From Streptomyces sp. NRRL F-5630 (GTDB taxonomy: Bacteria > Actinomycetota > Actinomycetes > Streptomycetales > Streptomycetaceae), in the NCBI RefSeq assembly GCF_000719475.1, contig NZ_JOGO01000019.1:1-64000 (forward strand): a DNA stretch of 64,000 nucleotides, in the 5' to 3' direction. Shown here in pieces: positions 33,484 to 44,438 of the stretch; positions within the stretch are counted from its first letter, which is position 1; the number at the start of each line of letters is the position of its first letter. The position numbers were made by a program, and so were the translations under genes. The notes beneath the pieces were generated by a model. It saw only the letters and a program-made list of their open reading frames with translations, had not been told where the DNA came from and ran no database searches.

Positions 33484-34710
33484 ATGCGTGATGTCCGTGG
33501 GGTCAGCAAGACTTCCGTCATGATGACTACGCTGAGGGTGGCAACTGTGGTTGCGGGGGCCCTCCTCGTGCTTTGGGTATGGGATTTATGGTGCCGGAAG
33601 CTATGGCCGCCCTTGCGTGAGCAGACTGTAGAGCGGGTCCGCAGACGACGGGACGCCTTCGCACGGGAACGAACCTCGATTTTCATCGAGCAGACCTGCG
33701 CGACAGTTGCTCCTGTCACGAGTGGGCATGTGCCGGACAATCTGCCGGGGTTGGCTCCCCAATGTGTGCTGCTGTGGTGGCAGAGGTTCCTGACTCAGGT
33801 GCCGATGATGCTGACCCTCTGGGTGATGATGGCCACTGCGGTGACGGGCGGTTCAATCCTGAACGGCGTGGTCGACGCGCTGCGATGGGGCACATGGAAG
33901 GTGACGTCTGTCACGACATCGCGCGGGCGTGTCTGGGACAGTCCACCCGGCCTTGCCTTCGGACTGCGGGTCGTGCTGTTGCTGTTCCTCGTTGTCACAG
34001 TGATCGTTGCCGTGCGCGGCGTGAGCCTTTTCTTCCATGGAAGCGAACGAGCGAAGCGGGAGCGCGAGCGACGGGAAAGGCAGAGGGGCGAGCGGGGTGA
34101 CTTCCTGCCGGTCGTAGTTCTATTGGTGTCCGCCGCACGGTGCAGTCGCGCACATCAACAGTGGTCGCAGGGGACTGGCGTAGCTGGGGTCCCGCGCGTC
34201 TCGATGCGGTCCGCCGAACGCGTCATCTGGCGGGCGTACAAGACGCGTTACGTCGTGTCGGAATCGAATTGGCGAAACACGATTGGGCTCGCGGAGATCG
34301 GCACTCAGCACCGCAGAGTCCTCAAGACGCATGCTGCGCAGGTGGTCGGCGCACTGCGGGCGGCTGAGGCTCGGCAGGACGCCGAACCAGCCGAGGCATT
34401 GAGGGAATTGGCTGTCATGCTCGTGATCATCGCGGAGCGATACGCGGAGGGACGACTCGGTCGGCTTCTCGACCAAGACCGTCTGGACCCAGCGATCTCC
34501 GCGACCCGGGGAGAGTACCTGCGGTTCTTCGGCCTTGGTGCTGGGGTCGTCGCTGCTATGACTGCGGCGGTCTCCTGCGGGATCCCCTCTGACGCCTTGG
34601 GCCCTCTGCTGGGCTTCGTCATCACATTCGGAGCGGTCATCTTCCTCCGAGGGCGGATGCCCGCCCCTGCGGATCTTGTCGACATTCTTCGCGGCGCGGA
34701 CCGGGCCTGA
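33484..34710 (+). CDS. Hypothetical polytopic membrane protein with a TTA codon
   Basis: A protein of up to 408 residues with hydrophobic segments near residues 14-35, 100-125, 155-180 and two around 345-390, and soluble parts between. No family is recognised. In-frame TTA at 33586-33588 encodes Leu; TTA is read by the bldA tRNA in Streptomyces, so translation could depend on development. Codon third positions are less GC-biased than in flanking genes, suggesting acquisition. The start is unclear: ATG codons lie at 33484, 33520 and 33523, none with a good ribosome site. The region 34711-35237 after it holds no gene I can support. Confidence 0.65.
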   Translation: MRDVRGVSKTSVMMTTLRVATVVAGALLVLWVWDLWCRKLWPPLREQTVERVRRRRDAFARERTSIFIEQTCATVAPVTSGHVPDNLPGLAPQCVLLWWQRFLTQVPMMLTLWVMMATAVTGGSILNGVVDALRWGTWKVTSVTTSRGRVWDSPPGLAFGLRVVLLLFLVVTVIVAVRGVSLFFHGSERAKRERERRERQRGERGDFLPVVVLLVSAARCSRAHQQWSQGTGVAGVPRVSMRSAERVIWRAYKTRYVVSESNWRNTIGLAEIGTQHRRVLKTHAAQVVGALRAAEARQDAEPAEALRELAVMLVIIAERYAEGRLGRLLDQDRLDPAISATRGEYLRFFGLGAGVVAAMTAAVSCGIPSDALGPLLGFVITFGAVIFLRGRMPAPADLVDILRGADRA

Positions 34711-35237
34711 AGCGCAAGCGCGCTTTGCCATGTGGCCTTGCGAGGAAGCTCGTTCGCGCGGCGTCGGTGCCGTCTGCCGGCAGGAGCGACGGACGAGGAG
34801 CCGATCGGAAGCCGGGAACCTTCGTCGGCTCCCCAATAGCGGCTCCCAACGACTCGGATAACCGAACACCGGCGCGAACAGTCATCTGGTGCGAACCCCC
34901 TTTTCGTGCCGAACGAAGAGCGCACCAAGTCGTGTTCGGCGGCTACTCTGGCAGTTGCCTTAACGGAGTTTGGTGGACACGAACGTGGACAACCCGGACC
35001 GGCAGGTCCGGCTGAGCTTCTTGGGCTGAGCTTTCCGGGGCGGGCGGGGCCGGTCGGTGGGGCCAGGTGACCGGGCCGGGGTGCCGGGCGCGCGGGCGGC
35101 CTGGGGCGTCGGGTGTGCGGACAGCCGTACGCGGTGCCGTTCCCCGTGCCGCGAGCGCCGCGAGTGGTCGCGGGAGGGAACGCGCGGGCGTGCTCGTAGC
35201 CCCGGCGTTCCTCGGAGGGGTCCGCCCTCTTCGTCTT

Positions 35238-35289
35238 CCGGGGGTCCGCCCGTCCCTGCCCGGGCGGGGCGGGACGGGCGGACCCCCGG
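35238..35289 (-). terminator. Strong hairpin terminator for the catalase gene
   Basis: A perfect 19-bp stem: 35238-35256 pairs exactly with 35271-35289, leaving a 14-base loop that itself contains GCCCGGGC. It starts 36 bases after the catalase stop codon on the minus strand. Confidence 0.85.
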
Positions 35290-35325
35290 CGGCGCGTGAG
35301 GTGCCGCCGGGACTCCCGCCGGACG

Positions 35326-37551
<2,226 letters not shown>

Positions 37552-37610
37552 GGGGAACAGCCTCTTCTCGTACGTGGGGGGCGGGCCGCGTGCTGCGGGC
37601 CGCCCCCGGG

Positions 37611-37635
37611 GTACCCGGCGCACGGGGACTCACGC
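37611..37635 (-). promoter_or_regulatory. Candidate SigB-type promoter for the catalase
   Basis: Reading the minus strand, GCGTG (37635-37631), 14 bases, then GGGTAC (37616-37611) fits the GNNTN-N14-16-GGGTAC/T pattern of Streptomyces SigB-like promoters. It lies 60 bases before the catalase ATG. Catalase genes are known SigB targets in S. coelicolor. Confidence 0.4.
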
Positions 37636-37785
37636 GTGTTCTTCGCCGATTGGGGCTGGGCGGGTGAGGCCGCGTCATCCCCCGGTCGCCGGCGGCTTGG
37701 GAACGGCCATGTTTCACCCGCGCAGCGGGGGAACCCACCCCGGGAGTGACGAAGGCGGGACGGCCCCGGCCGGAGAGGGAGCGAC

Positions 37786-38247
37786 ATGACGGAGCGAAGG
37801 GGCGGGGCGGCCTCGTACGGGACGGCGGGCCACGGCGAGGAAGGTACGAGCGTGTGCGAGACGGTCTTCCGGCACATCCGGGCGAGCGGAGTGCAGGTGC
37901 CGGTGGCCGCCCGGCTCTCGTACGACACGAGACGGCCGTACGAGGTGGCGCTCGACCTGTGCCCGGCGCGGGACCGCGAGGTGCGCTGGGTGCTCTCGCG
38001 CGACCTGCTGCTCGCCGGGACGCGTACGCGCAGCGGGCTCGGCGAGGTGCGCGTCGCACCCGTGCCGGGTCCGGGGCGGGAGGGGGCGGTCGTGGTACGG
38101 CTCGGGGTGCCCGGCGCCTCGGCGTCCTTCGCGACGGACCGGCACGTGCTGCGGCGCTGGCTGGCGTACACCGAGGAACTGGTGCCCGTGGGCACCGAGG
38201 CGGCGCGGATCGACTGGGACGAGGTGGCGGCGCGACTGCTGCGCTGA
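37786..38247 (+). CDS. SsgA-like (SALP) sporulation/cell-division protein
   Basis: A 153-residue member of the SsgA-like family, small actinobacterial proteins that position division and wall-remodelling machinery during sporulation. The diagnostic pattern is present: beta-rich segments with LSYDTRRPYEVALDL, WVLSRDLLLAG and a C-terminal YTEELVPVG. A 22-residue polar N-terminal extension precedes the usual start; the ATG is favoured by GGAGAGGGAGC, but a GTG at 37852 is possible. Which SsgA paralogue it represents cannot be told. Neighbours are stress-type regulators. Confidence 0.85.
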   Translation: MTERRGGAASYGTAGHGEEGTSVCETVFRHIRASGVQVPVAARLSYDTRRPYEVALDLCPARDREVRWVLSRDLLLAGTRTRSGLGEVRVAPVPGPGREGAVVVRLGVPGASASFATDRHVLRRWLAYTEELVPVGTEAARIDWDEVAARLLR

Positions 38248-38502
38248 CGGTGCCGTGACCGGCGCGGGACGCCGCCGTAGCGGTGACGCGGGGTGAGGGG
38301 GTGCGCACTCGTCTCCGTGGCGGAGGGGGCGCGGAAGGGAAAGTCCACAAGATGCGGTGTGAGAGGGAATCGGGAGGATAGACGAGACAGCGGTGCTTAG
38401 GAATCAGGCACGCGATGACCCCTGGTCGCGTGTGCGCGGATTCCGCCGCTCTTTCGCGCGTCTGGACAGCGTCATCCCCTGACCAGCGTTGACAGGAGCG
38501 AC

Positions 38503-39330
38503 GTGGTGACTACGACCACTCCCCACCGGCAGGAACCGGAGCGCGTCGGCGGCTCCGGCGGCACGTGCGGCTTCACGCTTCTGCGACGGCTTCCCCCCGG
38601 CCCCGAGCGGGAGCGCCAGCGTGCCCGCCTCGTCGAGACCTGGCTCCCCATGGCGCACCGCATCGCCGGGCGCTACCGGGGACGCGGCGAGAACCTGGAG
38701 GACCTGTGCCAGGTCGCCGCGCTCGGTCTGCTCAAGGCCGTCGACCGCTTCGACCCCGAGGTGTCCGAAGCCTTCGAGACCTACGCGGTGCCCACCATCC
38801 AGGGCGAGCTCAAGCGGCACTTCCGCGACAACACCTGGGGCGTGCACGTACCGCGCCGCGTGCAGGAACTCCGCAACGCCGTCCGCACGGCACTCCAGGA
38901 ACTCGCCCCGCGCACCGCGCCCCGCACCCCCACCGTCGCCGAACTCGCCCAAGGCGCGAAGCTCAGCGAGGAGGAAGTGCGCCAGGGGCTCGAAGCCCTC
39001 GACAGCTACCGCCCCGTCTCGCTCGACGGGCCTCCCCTGCCCGAGGGCGAGCACCCGCTGCGCGACCGCCTCGGCGTGGACGATCCCGCCTACGCGATCG
39101 TCGTCGACCGCGAGTCGGTGCGTCCCGCGCTCGCCGCGCTCCCCGAACGCGAGCGGTACATCCTCTACCTGCGGTTCTTCCACGCGCGCACCCAGCGCGC
39201 CATCGCCGCCGAACTCGGGCTCTCGCAGATGCACGTCTCCCGGCTGATCACGCAGGCGTGTGCGCAGGTCAAGCACCGCGTGGAGGCGCGCCCACCGCGT
39301 GAGGCCCTCGCCGGGAGCGGTCCCGCCTGA
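38503..39330 (+). CDS. SigB/SigF/SigG-family RNA polymerase sigma factor
   Basis: A 275-residue sigma factor with regions 2, 3 and 4. Region 2 has DLCQVAALGLLKAVDRFDP and YAVPTIQGELKRHFRD; region 4 has LPERERYILYLRFF and the helix-turn-helix QRAIAAELGLSQMHVSRLI. Streptomyces has about nine such paralogues for osmotic, oxidative and sporulation stress, usually controlled by anti-sigma and STAS partners. None is immediately adjacent, though a STAS protein lies at 56223. The GTG start has CAGGAGCGAC upstream; a second GTG directly follows. I saw no clear autoregulatory promoter. Confidence 0.9.
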   Translation: MVTTTTPHRQEPERVGGSGGTCGFTLLRRLPPGPERERQRARLVETWLPMAHRIAGRYRGRGENLEDLCQVAALGLLKAVDRFDPEVSEAFETYAVPTIQGELKRHFRDNTWGVHVPRRVQELRNAVRTALQELAPRTAPRTPTVAELAQGAKLSEEEVRQGLEALDSYRPVSLDGPPLPEGEHPLRDRLGVDDPAYAIVVDRESVRPALAALPERERYILYLRFFHARTQRAIAAELGLSQMHVSRLITQACAQVKHRVEARPPREALAGSGPA

Positions 39331-39600
39331 AGTCCCAAGGGGCCGGCACGGGGGAGGCCCCGCTCCGGGTCGCGCGCGACGGGCACCCACCCGGGGCCAT
39401 CACTCGAACGGGTCACGCAGGCGTGAAGAGGGTCTCCCGACGGGCGATCCCGGGCGAGGACGCCGGTCCGATCGGCGTTCCCGTCGGCGTGCCCCTCCCG
39501 TACCCGTGCCGCCGGGCACCGTGCGAGGGTGGAAGGACAGGACCTCAGCACCCGGCCGGTCCCGGCGGCACGCCGGAGCCCGGCGGGAGGGAGAGCCACC

Positions 39601-40320
39601 ATGGCAGAGCACGTGCCCTTCGACGTGCAGTCGCTCCTCCTGGAGACCGACACGCTCGACGCCTTCCTCGCCGAAGTCACCGCCGAGGCCCGGCGGCGCA
39701 CCCCCGGCGCGGACGGCTGCGGCATCACCCTGGAACGCGACGGGCGCCCCTTCACCGTCGCGAGCGCGGGCGCGAGCGCCCCTCCGCTCGACGACAAGCA
39801 GTACGACATCGACGACGGCCCGTGCCTCCAGGCCCTGCGGAACGACAAGGAAGTGCACGTCACCGACATGCGCGCCGAGAAACGCTGGGGGGGCTACCCG
39901 CCCTTCGCCGCCGCGCACGGCACGCTCTCCTCGCTCTCCTTGCCGCTGCGCGAGCGGGACGGCATGGCCGGAGCGCTCAACCTCTACGCCCCGGCCCCCG
40001 ACGCCTTCTCCGCCAAGGACATCGACTCGCTGAGGCTCCTCGCCGCCCAGGCCGCGGGGGGACTCGTCCTCGCGGTCCGCCTCTTCGACGCCCAGCGGTT
40101 CGCCGCCGACCTCCAGGCGGCGCTGCGCTCACGTACCGTCATCGACCAGGCCATGGGCGTGATCATGGGGCAGCAACGCTGCACCGCGGAAGAGGCGTTC
40201 GCCTACCTCCGCCTGGCCTCGCAGAACCGCAACGTCAAGCTGCGTGACCTGTGCGCGCGCCTCGTCGAGAGCGTCTCGGGCACCCCTCCGCAAGAAGGCG
40301 CCTGGAACCCCCGCACCTGA
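39601..40320 (+). CDS. GAF-ANTAR regulator (putative RNA-binding antiterminator)
   Basis: A 239-residue soluble protein. GAF-like domain at about 10-160 (DDKQYDIDDGPCLQALR and LSLPLRERDGMAGALNLYA) and C-terminal ANTAR domain at about 170-230 (SRTVIDQAMGVIMG, EEAFAYLRLASQ). ANTAR domains bind paired RNA hairpins and block termination; GAF may sense a small ligand or redox state. The ATG follows GGGAGAGCCACC. Gap to the next ANTAR gene is 132 bases. Confidence 0.85.
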   Translation: MAEHVPFDVQSLLLETDTLDAFLAEVTAEARRRTPGADGCGITLERDGRPFTVASAGASAPPLDDKQYDIDDGPCLQALRNDKEVHVTDMRAEKRWGGYPPFAAAHGTLSSLSLPLRERDGMAGALNLYAPAPDAFSAKDIDSLRLLAAQAAGGLVLAVRLFDAQRFAADLQAALRSRTVIDQAMGVIMGQQRCTAEEAFAYLRLASQNRNVKLRDLCARLVESVSGTPPQEGAWNPRT

Positions 40321-40452
40321 CGTGCCGCCCGTGCGGCGCGGAGCGGGGGCGAACGGCAGGGCCCGGCGCGCGGGGGAGCGCCCGATACCTTAGGGTGTTC
40401 CACGGGTCCAGCAGCGTGGCCTGTCGCTTCACGCTGCTCAGGAGATGTATCC

Positions 40453-41586
40453 GTGGCCCCCAGTCCCTTCACGCTGTCCCGTACCACCCGGTCGTGGCCC
40501 TCCGCCGAGGTGACGACGGTGCGTCTCACCGGACAGCTGGACGAGGAGGCGTGGCCCGCGTTCATCCGCTGCCTGGAAGAAGCCGGTGCCGCCTCGGCCG
40601 GGCCCTACATCGCGCTCGAACTCGGCCTCGACGCCCAGCTCTCGGACACCGCCGCCCAGCGGCTCGTCCGCCTCGTCCTCGACGGCGGCCGGTCCACGGG
40701 TGCCGGACGCCTCCAGCCCCTCGTCCTCACCGGCGCGTGGAGCGCGACGGGCGAGGAGGGGACGAGGCCGTCCGGCCAGAGCGCGGCGGCCGAACTGCGT
40801 GATCTACGCGCGAATCTGCGCACCCGCCCGCTCATCGCCCAGACGCAGGGCATCCTCCAGGAACGCTACGGACTCCCCGACGCCGACACGGCATTCGACC
40901 TGCTGCGCGCCAGCTCACAGCGGCACAACGTCAAGCTCCGCACCCTCGCCTCCGTCTTCCTGAGCGCGCCCCGGCCCGCCGAGAACAGCGCGCAGTGGTT
41001 TCCCGGCCGCACCCGGACCCCCGCGCCGCCCCTCGCCTTCGCCCCGGGGCTGCGCCGCAGCCGGGTGCCGCGCAGCGCCTTCGCGGAGGCCCTGCTCCGG
41101 GCCGGGCTGCGCTGCGTCCACGGCGAGAGCGGACTGCTGCACGTCGTCGACCCGCTCATCGGCCTCCAGTACGAGGCCCAGCAGGGCCTCCCGGACGCGC
41201 TCCTCGACCACCTCACGCGCGCCCCGGACGGCGCCGACCGGAGGCCCGCGACGGACGCGCTGCGTTCGGGCACCCGTGTCGCGCTCGTGGACGGGCTCGC
41301 CGACGAGCGTCTCGACGAGGAGACCCGGCGGGCGTTCGGCGCGGCGGGCATCGGCCGGGCCTGGTACCTGCCGCTGCCCTCGCTCAGCGGCGAGGGCGCG
41401 GGCGTCCTGACGGTGTACGGGGCCACGGGCGGCGCCGAGCCGACGGACATCGAGTGGAAGGCCCTGGACCTCCTGCTCGCGCAGGCGGGCGAGTGGCTCG
41501 ACTGGCACCGCCGCACGGTGGTGCTCGACGCCTTGGAGTACCTGCACGCACGGGCGCGCGTGGCCGCCGGACAGGCACGCGGGTGA
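40453..41586 (+). CDS. STAS-like, ANTAR and GAF domain regulator
   Basis: A 377-residue protein with a different domain order. The N-terminal hundred residues (VRLTGQLDEEAWPAF, LGLDAQLSDTAAQRLV) look STAS-like. A central ANTAR-type segment at about 115-175 has LIAQTQGILQERYGL and FDLLRASSQRHN. The C-terminus (about 205-365) is GAF-like with LGLQ..EAQQ-type strands and GAGVLTVYG. GTG start with GGAG about 8 bases upstream. It may link stress signalling to RNA-level control. Confidence 0.75.
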   Translation: MAPSPFTLSRTTRSWPSAEVTTVRLTGQLDEEAWPAFIRCLEEAGAASAGPYIALELGLDAQLSDTAAQRLVRLVLDGGRSTGAGRLQPLVLTGAWSATGEEGTRPSGQSAAAELRDLRANLRTRPLIAQTQGILQERYGLPDADTAFDLLRASSQRHNVKLRTLASVFLSAPRPAENSAQWFPGRTRTPAPPLAFAPGLRRSRVPRSAFAEALLRAGLRCVHGESGLLHVVDPLIGLQYEAQQGLPDALLDHLTRAPDGADRRPATDALRSGTRVALVDGLADERLDEETRRAFGAAGIGRAWYLPLPSLSGEGAGVLTVYGATGGAEPTDIEWKALDLLLAQAGEWLDWHRRTVVLDALEYLHARARVAAGQARG

Positions 41587-41636
41587 GGGCTTCCCCGCTC
41601 TGTTCGTAGCCGACGGCGGCGCGGGCGACCGGCCGC

Positions 41637-42539
41637 TCAGCCCACGTAGCGGCGTGCCGTCCCGGCGCGCTGCGCCGCTTCGAGGGCGACGAGGCGGGCC
41701 TCCAGCCAGGCCGGGACGGGGGAGCGCCGGCGCAGGACCCACGGCAGGCCCGCGAGGGCCTGGGCGAAGGCGCGGGCGGTGGCGCGGTCGTGCGGAGCCG
41801 TGCGGGCCAGGTGGAGGGTGCGGCGCAGGGCGGAGCGGGCGGGACGGCGCAGCCACGTGAACCACAGGGTGTTGCGCAGGCCGAGGACGCGCCGTCCGGT
41901 GCTGTCGCGGACCGTCGAAGGAGCGTGGTGCACCGTCAGTTCCGGACTGTAAGCGAGCCACCAGCCCGCGCGCTGGAGGTCCACGGCGAGAAGTTCCTCC
42001 TCGCCGCCCAGCCACAGCCCCGGGTGGAAGCCGCCCGCTGCGGTGAAGGCGTCGCGGCGCAGCACGGTCGCGGCGGCGAGGAAGGAACCGAGCGCGGGCC
42101 CCGGCAGCCACGCCGGGCCGCTGAGCGGCGAGTCGCGCAGCTCAGCGACCACCGGGTCCTCCGCGCCGCCCGGTTCCACGACGATCCGCGCGGTCACCGC
42201 GGCGAGGCGCGGGGCCGCGTCGAGCAGTTCGGCGGCGCGCGCGAGGGAGCCGGGCTCCCACCACGTGTCGTCGTCGCACAGGGCGAGGTAGGGCGTACGG
42301 GCGTAGCGCGCCGCGATATTGCGGGCCACCGCGCCGTGGTTGCGGTCCAGGCGCAGCAGCCGCATCTCGGGGAAGCGCGCGGCGACCGCGTCCGCGCTGC
42401 CGTCCCGCGAGGCGTTGTCCGCGACGACGACCGGAGGGCGCTCGGGCAGCGCGCGCAACTTCTCCAGCGTGCGCAGGAGTTCGGGGCGCCGGTTGTGCGT
42501 GATGACGAGGACCGTGACGGCGGGCCGCGCGGGGCTCAT
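41637..42539 (-). CDS. Family 2 glycosyltransferase
   Basis: A 300-residue GT-A enzyme with VLVITHNR at the N-terminus, VVADNAS, and the metal/nucleotide-binding LCDDDTWW at about 88-95. The GGEEELLAVDLQRAG segment near 190 is the usual acidic helix. It is the last gene of the 12-gene heptose operon and overlaps the preceding one by four bases. Sugar donor and acceptor are unknown. Sequence pattern is very like the next GT2, so the two are probably paralogues that add sugars in succession. Confidence 0.85.
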   Translation of the reverse strand: MSPARPAVTVLVITHNRRPELLRTLEKLRALPERPPVVVADNASRDGSADAVAARFPEMRLLRLDRNHGAVARNIAARYARTPYLALCDDDTWWEPGSLARAAELLDAAPRLAAVTARIVVEPGGAEDPVVAELRDSPLSGPAWLPGPALGSFLAAATVLRRDAFTAAGGFHPGLWLGGEEELLAVDLQRAGWWLAYSPELTVHHAPSTVRDSTGRRVLGLRNTLWFTWLRRPARSALRRTLHLARTAPHDRATARAFAQALAGLPWVLRRRSPVPAWLEARLVALEAAQRAGTARRYVG

Positions 42540-43465
42540 CGCGTGACCTCCGTAGGGATCGCGGAAGCGGGTGGCGGCGTGCCGGTGTCGAGCCGGCGTA
42601 CGGCGCGCTCGGTACCGGGCGGGAGCGGGGAGCGGTGGCGCAGGAGCGCGCGGGGGAGCCGGTCGAGGGTGCCCGCGAGCGCGGCCGCCGCGCCGGGCTC
42701 GCCGCGCAGCGCGTCGGCGGCGCAGGCGAGGGTGCGGCGCGCGGCGAGCGGCAGCGGGCGGCGCAGCCAGTCGGTCAGCAGGGCGTTGCGGCGGACCAAG
42801 GCGGCGCGCCCGGGGCGCGGGGCCCCGTCGGGCGCGTGCCGGGCGACGACCTCGGGCACGTAGGCGACGCCATGGCCCCGCGCGGACAGGTCGAGTGCGA
42901 GGAGCGTCTCCTCGGCGCCGAAGAAGAGCAGCGGGTGGAAGCCCCCCGCGGTGAGGAAGGCCGAGCGGCGTGTGACGGCCGCGCAGCCGAGGAAGCCGAG
43001 CACGGGGCGCCCCGGAAGCCGCGGGTCCAGGGGCTGCGGGGACGCGGCGAGGACCGCGTTGAGCGGGTCCTCGGTCGTCCCCGAGGCGCCGACGAGGGTG
43101 CGGGCGGCGAGCAGCCCCAGCGCCGGGTGCCTATCGAGCAGCGCCGCCGCGCGCGTGAGCGCGCCGGGCTCCCACCACGAGTCGTCGTCGCTGAAGGCCA
43201 CATAGGGCGTACGGGCGTGGCGGGCCGCCAGCGTGCGGCCCACCGCTCCCGTGTTGCGCCCGGGGCGCAGCACGTGCGGGGCGCTCGGGTGGGACAGGAG
43301 GGCGTGTGCCGCGGCGGGATCGGTGCCGTTGTCCACGACGACGACGGGCGGGCGCTCGGGGAGCGCGGCGAGCCGGTCGAGGGTGCGCAGCGCGCTGTCG
43401 GGCCGGCCTCGCGTGATCATCGCGACGGTCACGCGGGAGGCGGAGGGGTCAGCCACGGCGGTCAC
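42536..43465 (-). CDS. Family 2 glycosyltransferase
   Basis: A 309-residue GT2 with VAMITRGRPD, VVVDNGTD and FSDDDSWWEPGAL (about 105-115). FGAEETLLALDLSARG corresponds to the catalytic acidic segment. It closely parallels the 41637-42539 protein (same ITHNR/ITRGR and DDDxWWEPG motifs), suggesting tandem duplication. A GTG start overlaps the GT9 stop by 17 bases. Probable cytoplasmic enzyme of glycan assembly. Confidence 0.85.
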   Translation of the reverse strand: MTAVADPSASRVTVAMITRGRPDSALRTLDRLAALPERPPVVVVDNGTDPAAAHALLSHPSAPHVLRPGRNTGAVGRTLAARHARTPYVAFSDDDSWWEPGALTRAAALLDRHPALGLLAARTLVGASGTTEDPLNAVLAASPQPLDPRLPGRPVLGFLGCAAVTRRSAFLTAGGFHPLLFFGAEETLLALDLSARGHGVAYVPEVVARHAPDGAPRPGRAALVRRNALLTDWLRRPLPLAARRTLACAADALRGEPGAAAALAGTLDRLPRALLRHRSPLPPGTERAVRRLDTGTPPPASAIPTEVTR

Positions 43466-44423
43466 GCTCCGATGGCGCCGCGAGCCGGTTGCGCACGGCG
43501 GTGAGGACCTCGGGCACCGTCAGGCACAGCAGCTGCCGGTCGGGCACCGGTCCGTTCGCGTCGCCCGGCGGCCCCGTGTGCCACAGCGCCGCGTGCCGGG
43601 GGTCCTCGGGCGGGCCCCAGCGCCAGGGCGGGACCGGGCCGAAGAGGGTCACCGAAGGCGTGGCACACGCGACGGCGAGGTGCGCGGGCCCGGTGTCGGA
43701 GCTGAGCAGCAGGGCGGCGTCGGAGAGGAGCGCGGCGAAGGCGCCGAAGGGGAGGGTGCCGGGGAAGAGGTCGTCGTCGCTCAGTCCGGTCGCCCGGCCG
43801 AGATCTGTGACGAGGTCCTTCTCGCCGGGCCCGCCCGTGAGCACGACCCGCCTGCCCTCCGCGCGCAGCGCCCGGATCACCTCCGCGTACCGCTCCCGAG
43901 GCCACTCGCGCGCCGGGGAGTTCGCGCCGGGGTGCACGACGACGGCGCCGGGGGCGGGCGAGGGCACGGTGGGCGGGGCGAGGAGCACGTCGCCGGGGTC
44001 GGCGGGGATGCCGTACGCGGTCAGGAGCCGGCACCACAGGACCCGCTCGTGGTCCCCGGCGCGCGGCCGGGGCGCCGGGGGGTGCGGTGCCGTGTACGAG
44101 AGGAGCCGCGCGGGGGAGAGGGCCGCGAGGGCGCGGTGGCTCTCGGGGCCCGTGCCGTGCAGGTCCACGGCGAGCGCGGGCGGCGGACCCGGCCAGTGCC
44201 GCAGATCCGGTACGCCGCGCCCCGGTGCCTCGGCGGGAAACAGCTCGTCGACCGCGCCGCTCGCGTGCGCCGCCTCGCGCAGCGCCGCGGGCGCGGCCAG
44301 GACCAGCCGGTGCCCCGGGAACGCACGCCGCAGGGCGCGCAGCGCGCAGACCCCGGCGAGCAGGTCACCGAGACCGAGGGCGCGCAGGACCAGCACGGTG
44401 GGCGCCGGGGAACGGGGGGACAT
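43449..44423 (-). CDS. GT9 heptosyltransferase-like enzyme
   Basis: A 324-residue GT-B protein of the ADP-heptose:LPS heptosyltransferase family. It has VLRALGLGDLLAG at the start, VVHPGANSPAREWP in the middle and LLSSDTGPAHLAVACATPSVTLFG at about 240-265, the classic GT9 donor-binding region. In a Gram-positive host there is no LPS, so the acceptor must be something else. Neighbouring heptose enzymes make ADP-heptose the likely donor. Overlaps or abuts its neighbours (15 bases after the kinase gene). Confidence 0.88.
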   Translation of the reverse strand: MSPRSPAPTVLVLRALGLGDLLAGVCALRALRRAFPGHRLVLAAPAALREAAHASGAVDELFPAEAPGRGVPDLRHWPGPPPALAVDLHGTGPESHRALAALSPARLLSYTAPHPPAPRPRAGDHERVLWCRLLTAYGIPADPGDVLLAPPTVPSPAPGAVVVHPGANSPAREWPRERYAEVIRALRAEGRRVVLTGGPGEKDLVTDLGRATGLSDDDLFPGTLPFGAFAALLSDAALLLSSDTGPAHLAVACATPSVTLFGPVPPWRWGPPEDPRHAALWHTGPPGDANGPVPDRQLLCLTVPEVLTAVRNRLAAPSERDRRG

Positions 44424-44438
44424 GGGCGGCTCCGGGGG

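Noticed and set aside
38248..38502. SigB-type autoregulatory promoter before the sigma gene at 38503
   Set aside because: No GNNTN-N14-16-GGGTAC/T match could be read; only GGGAAT-like sequences are present.
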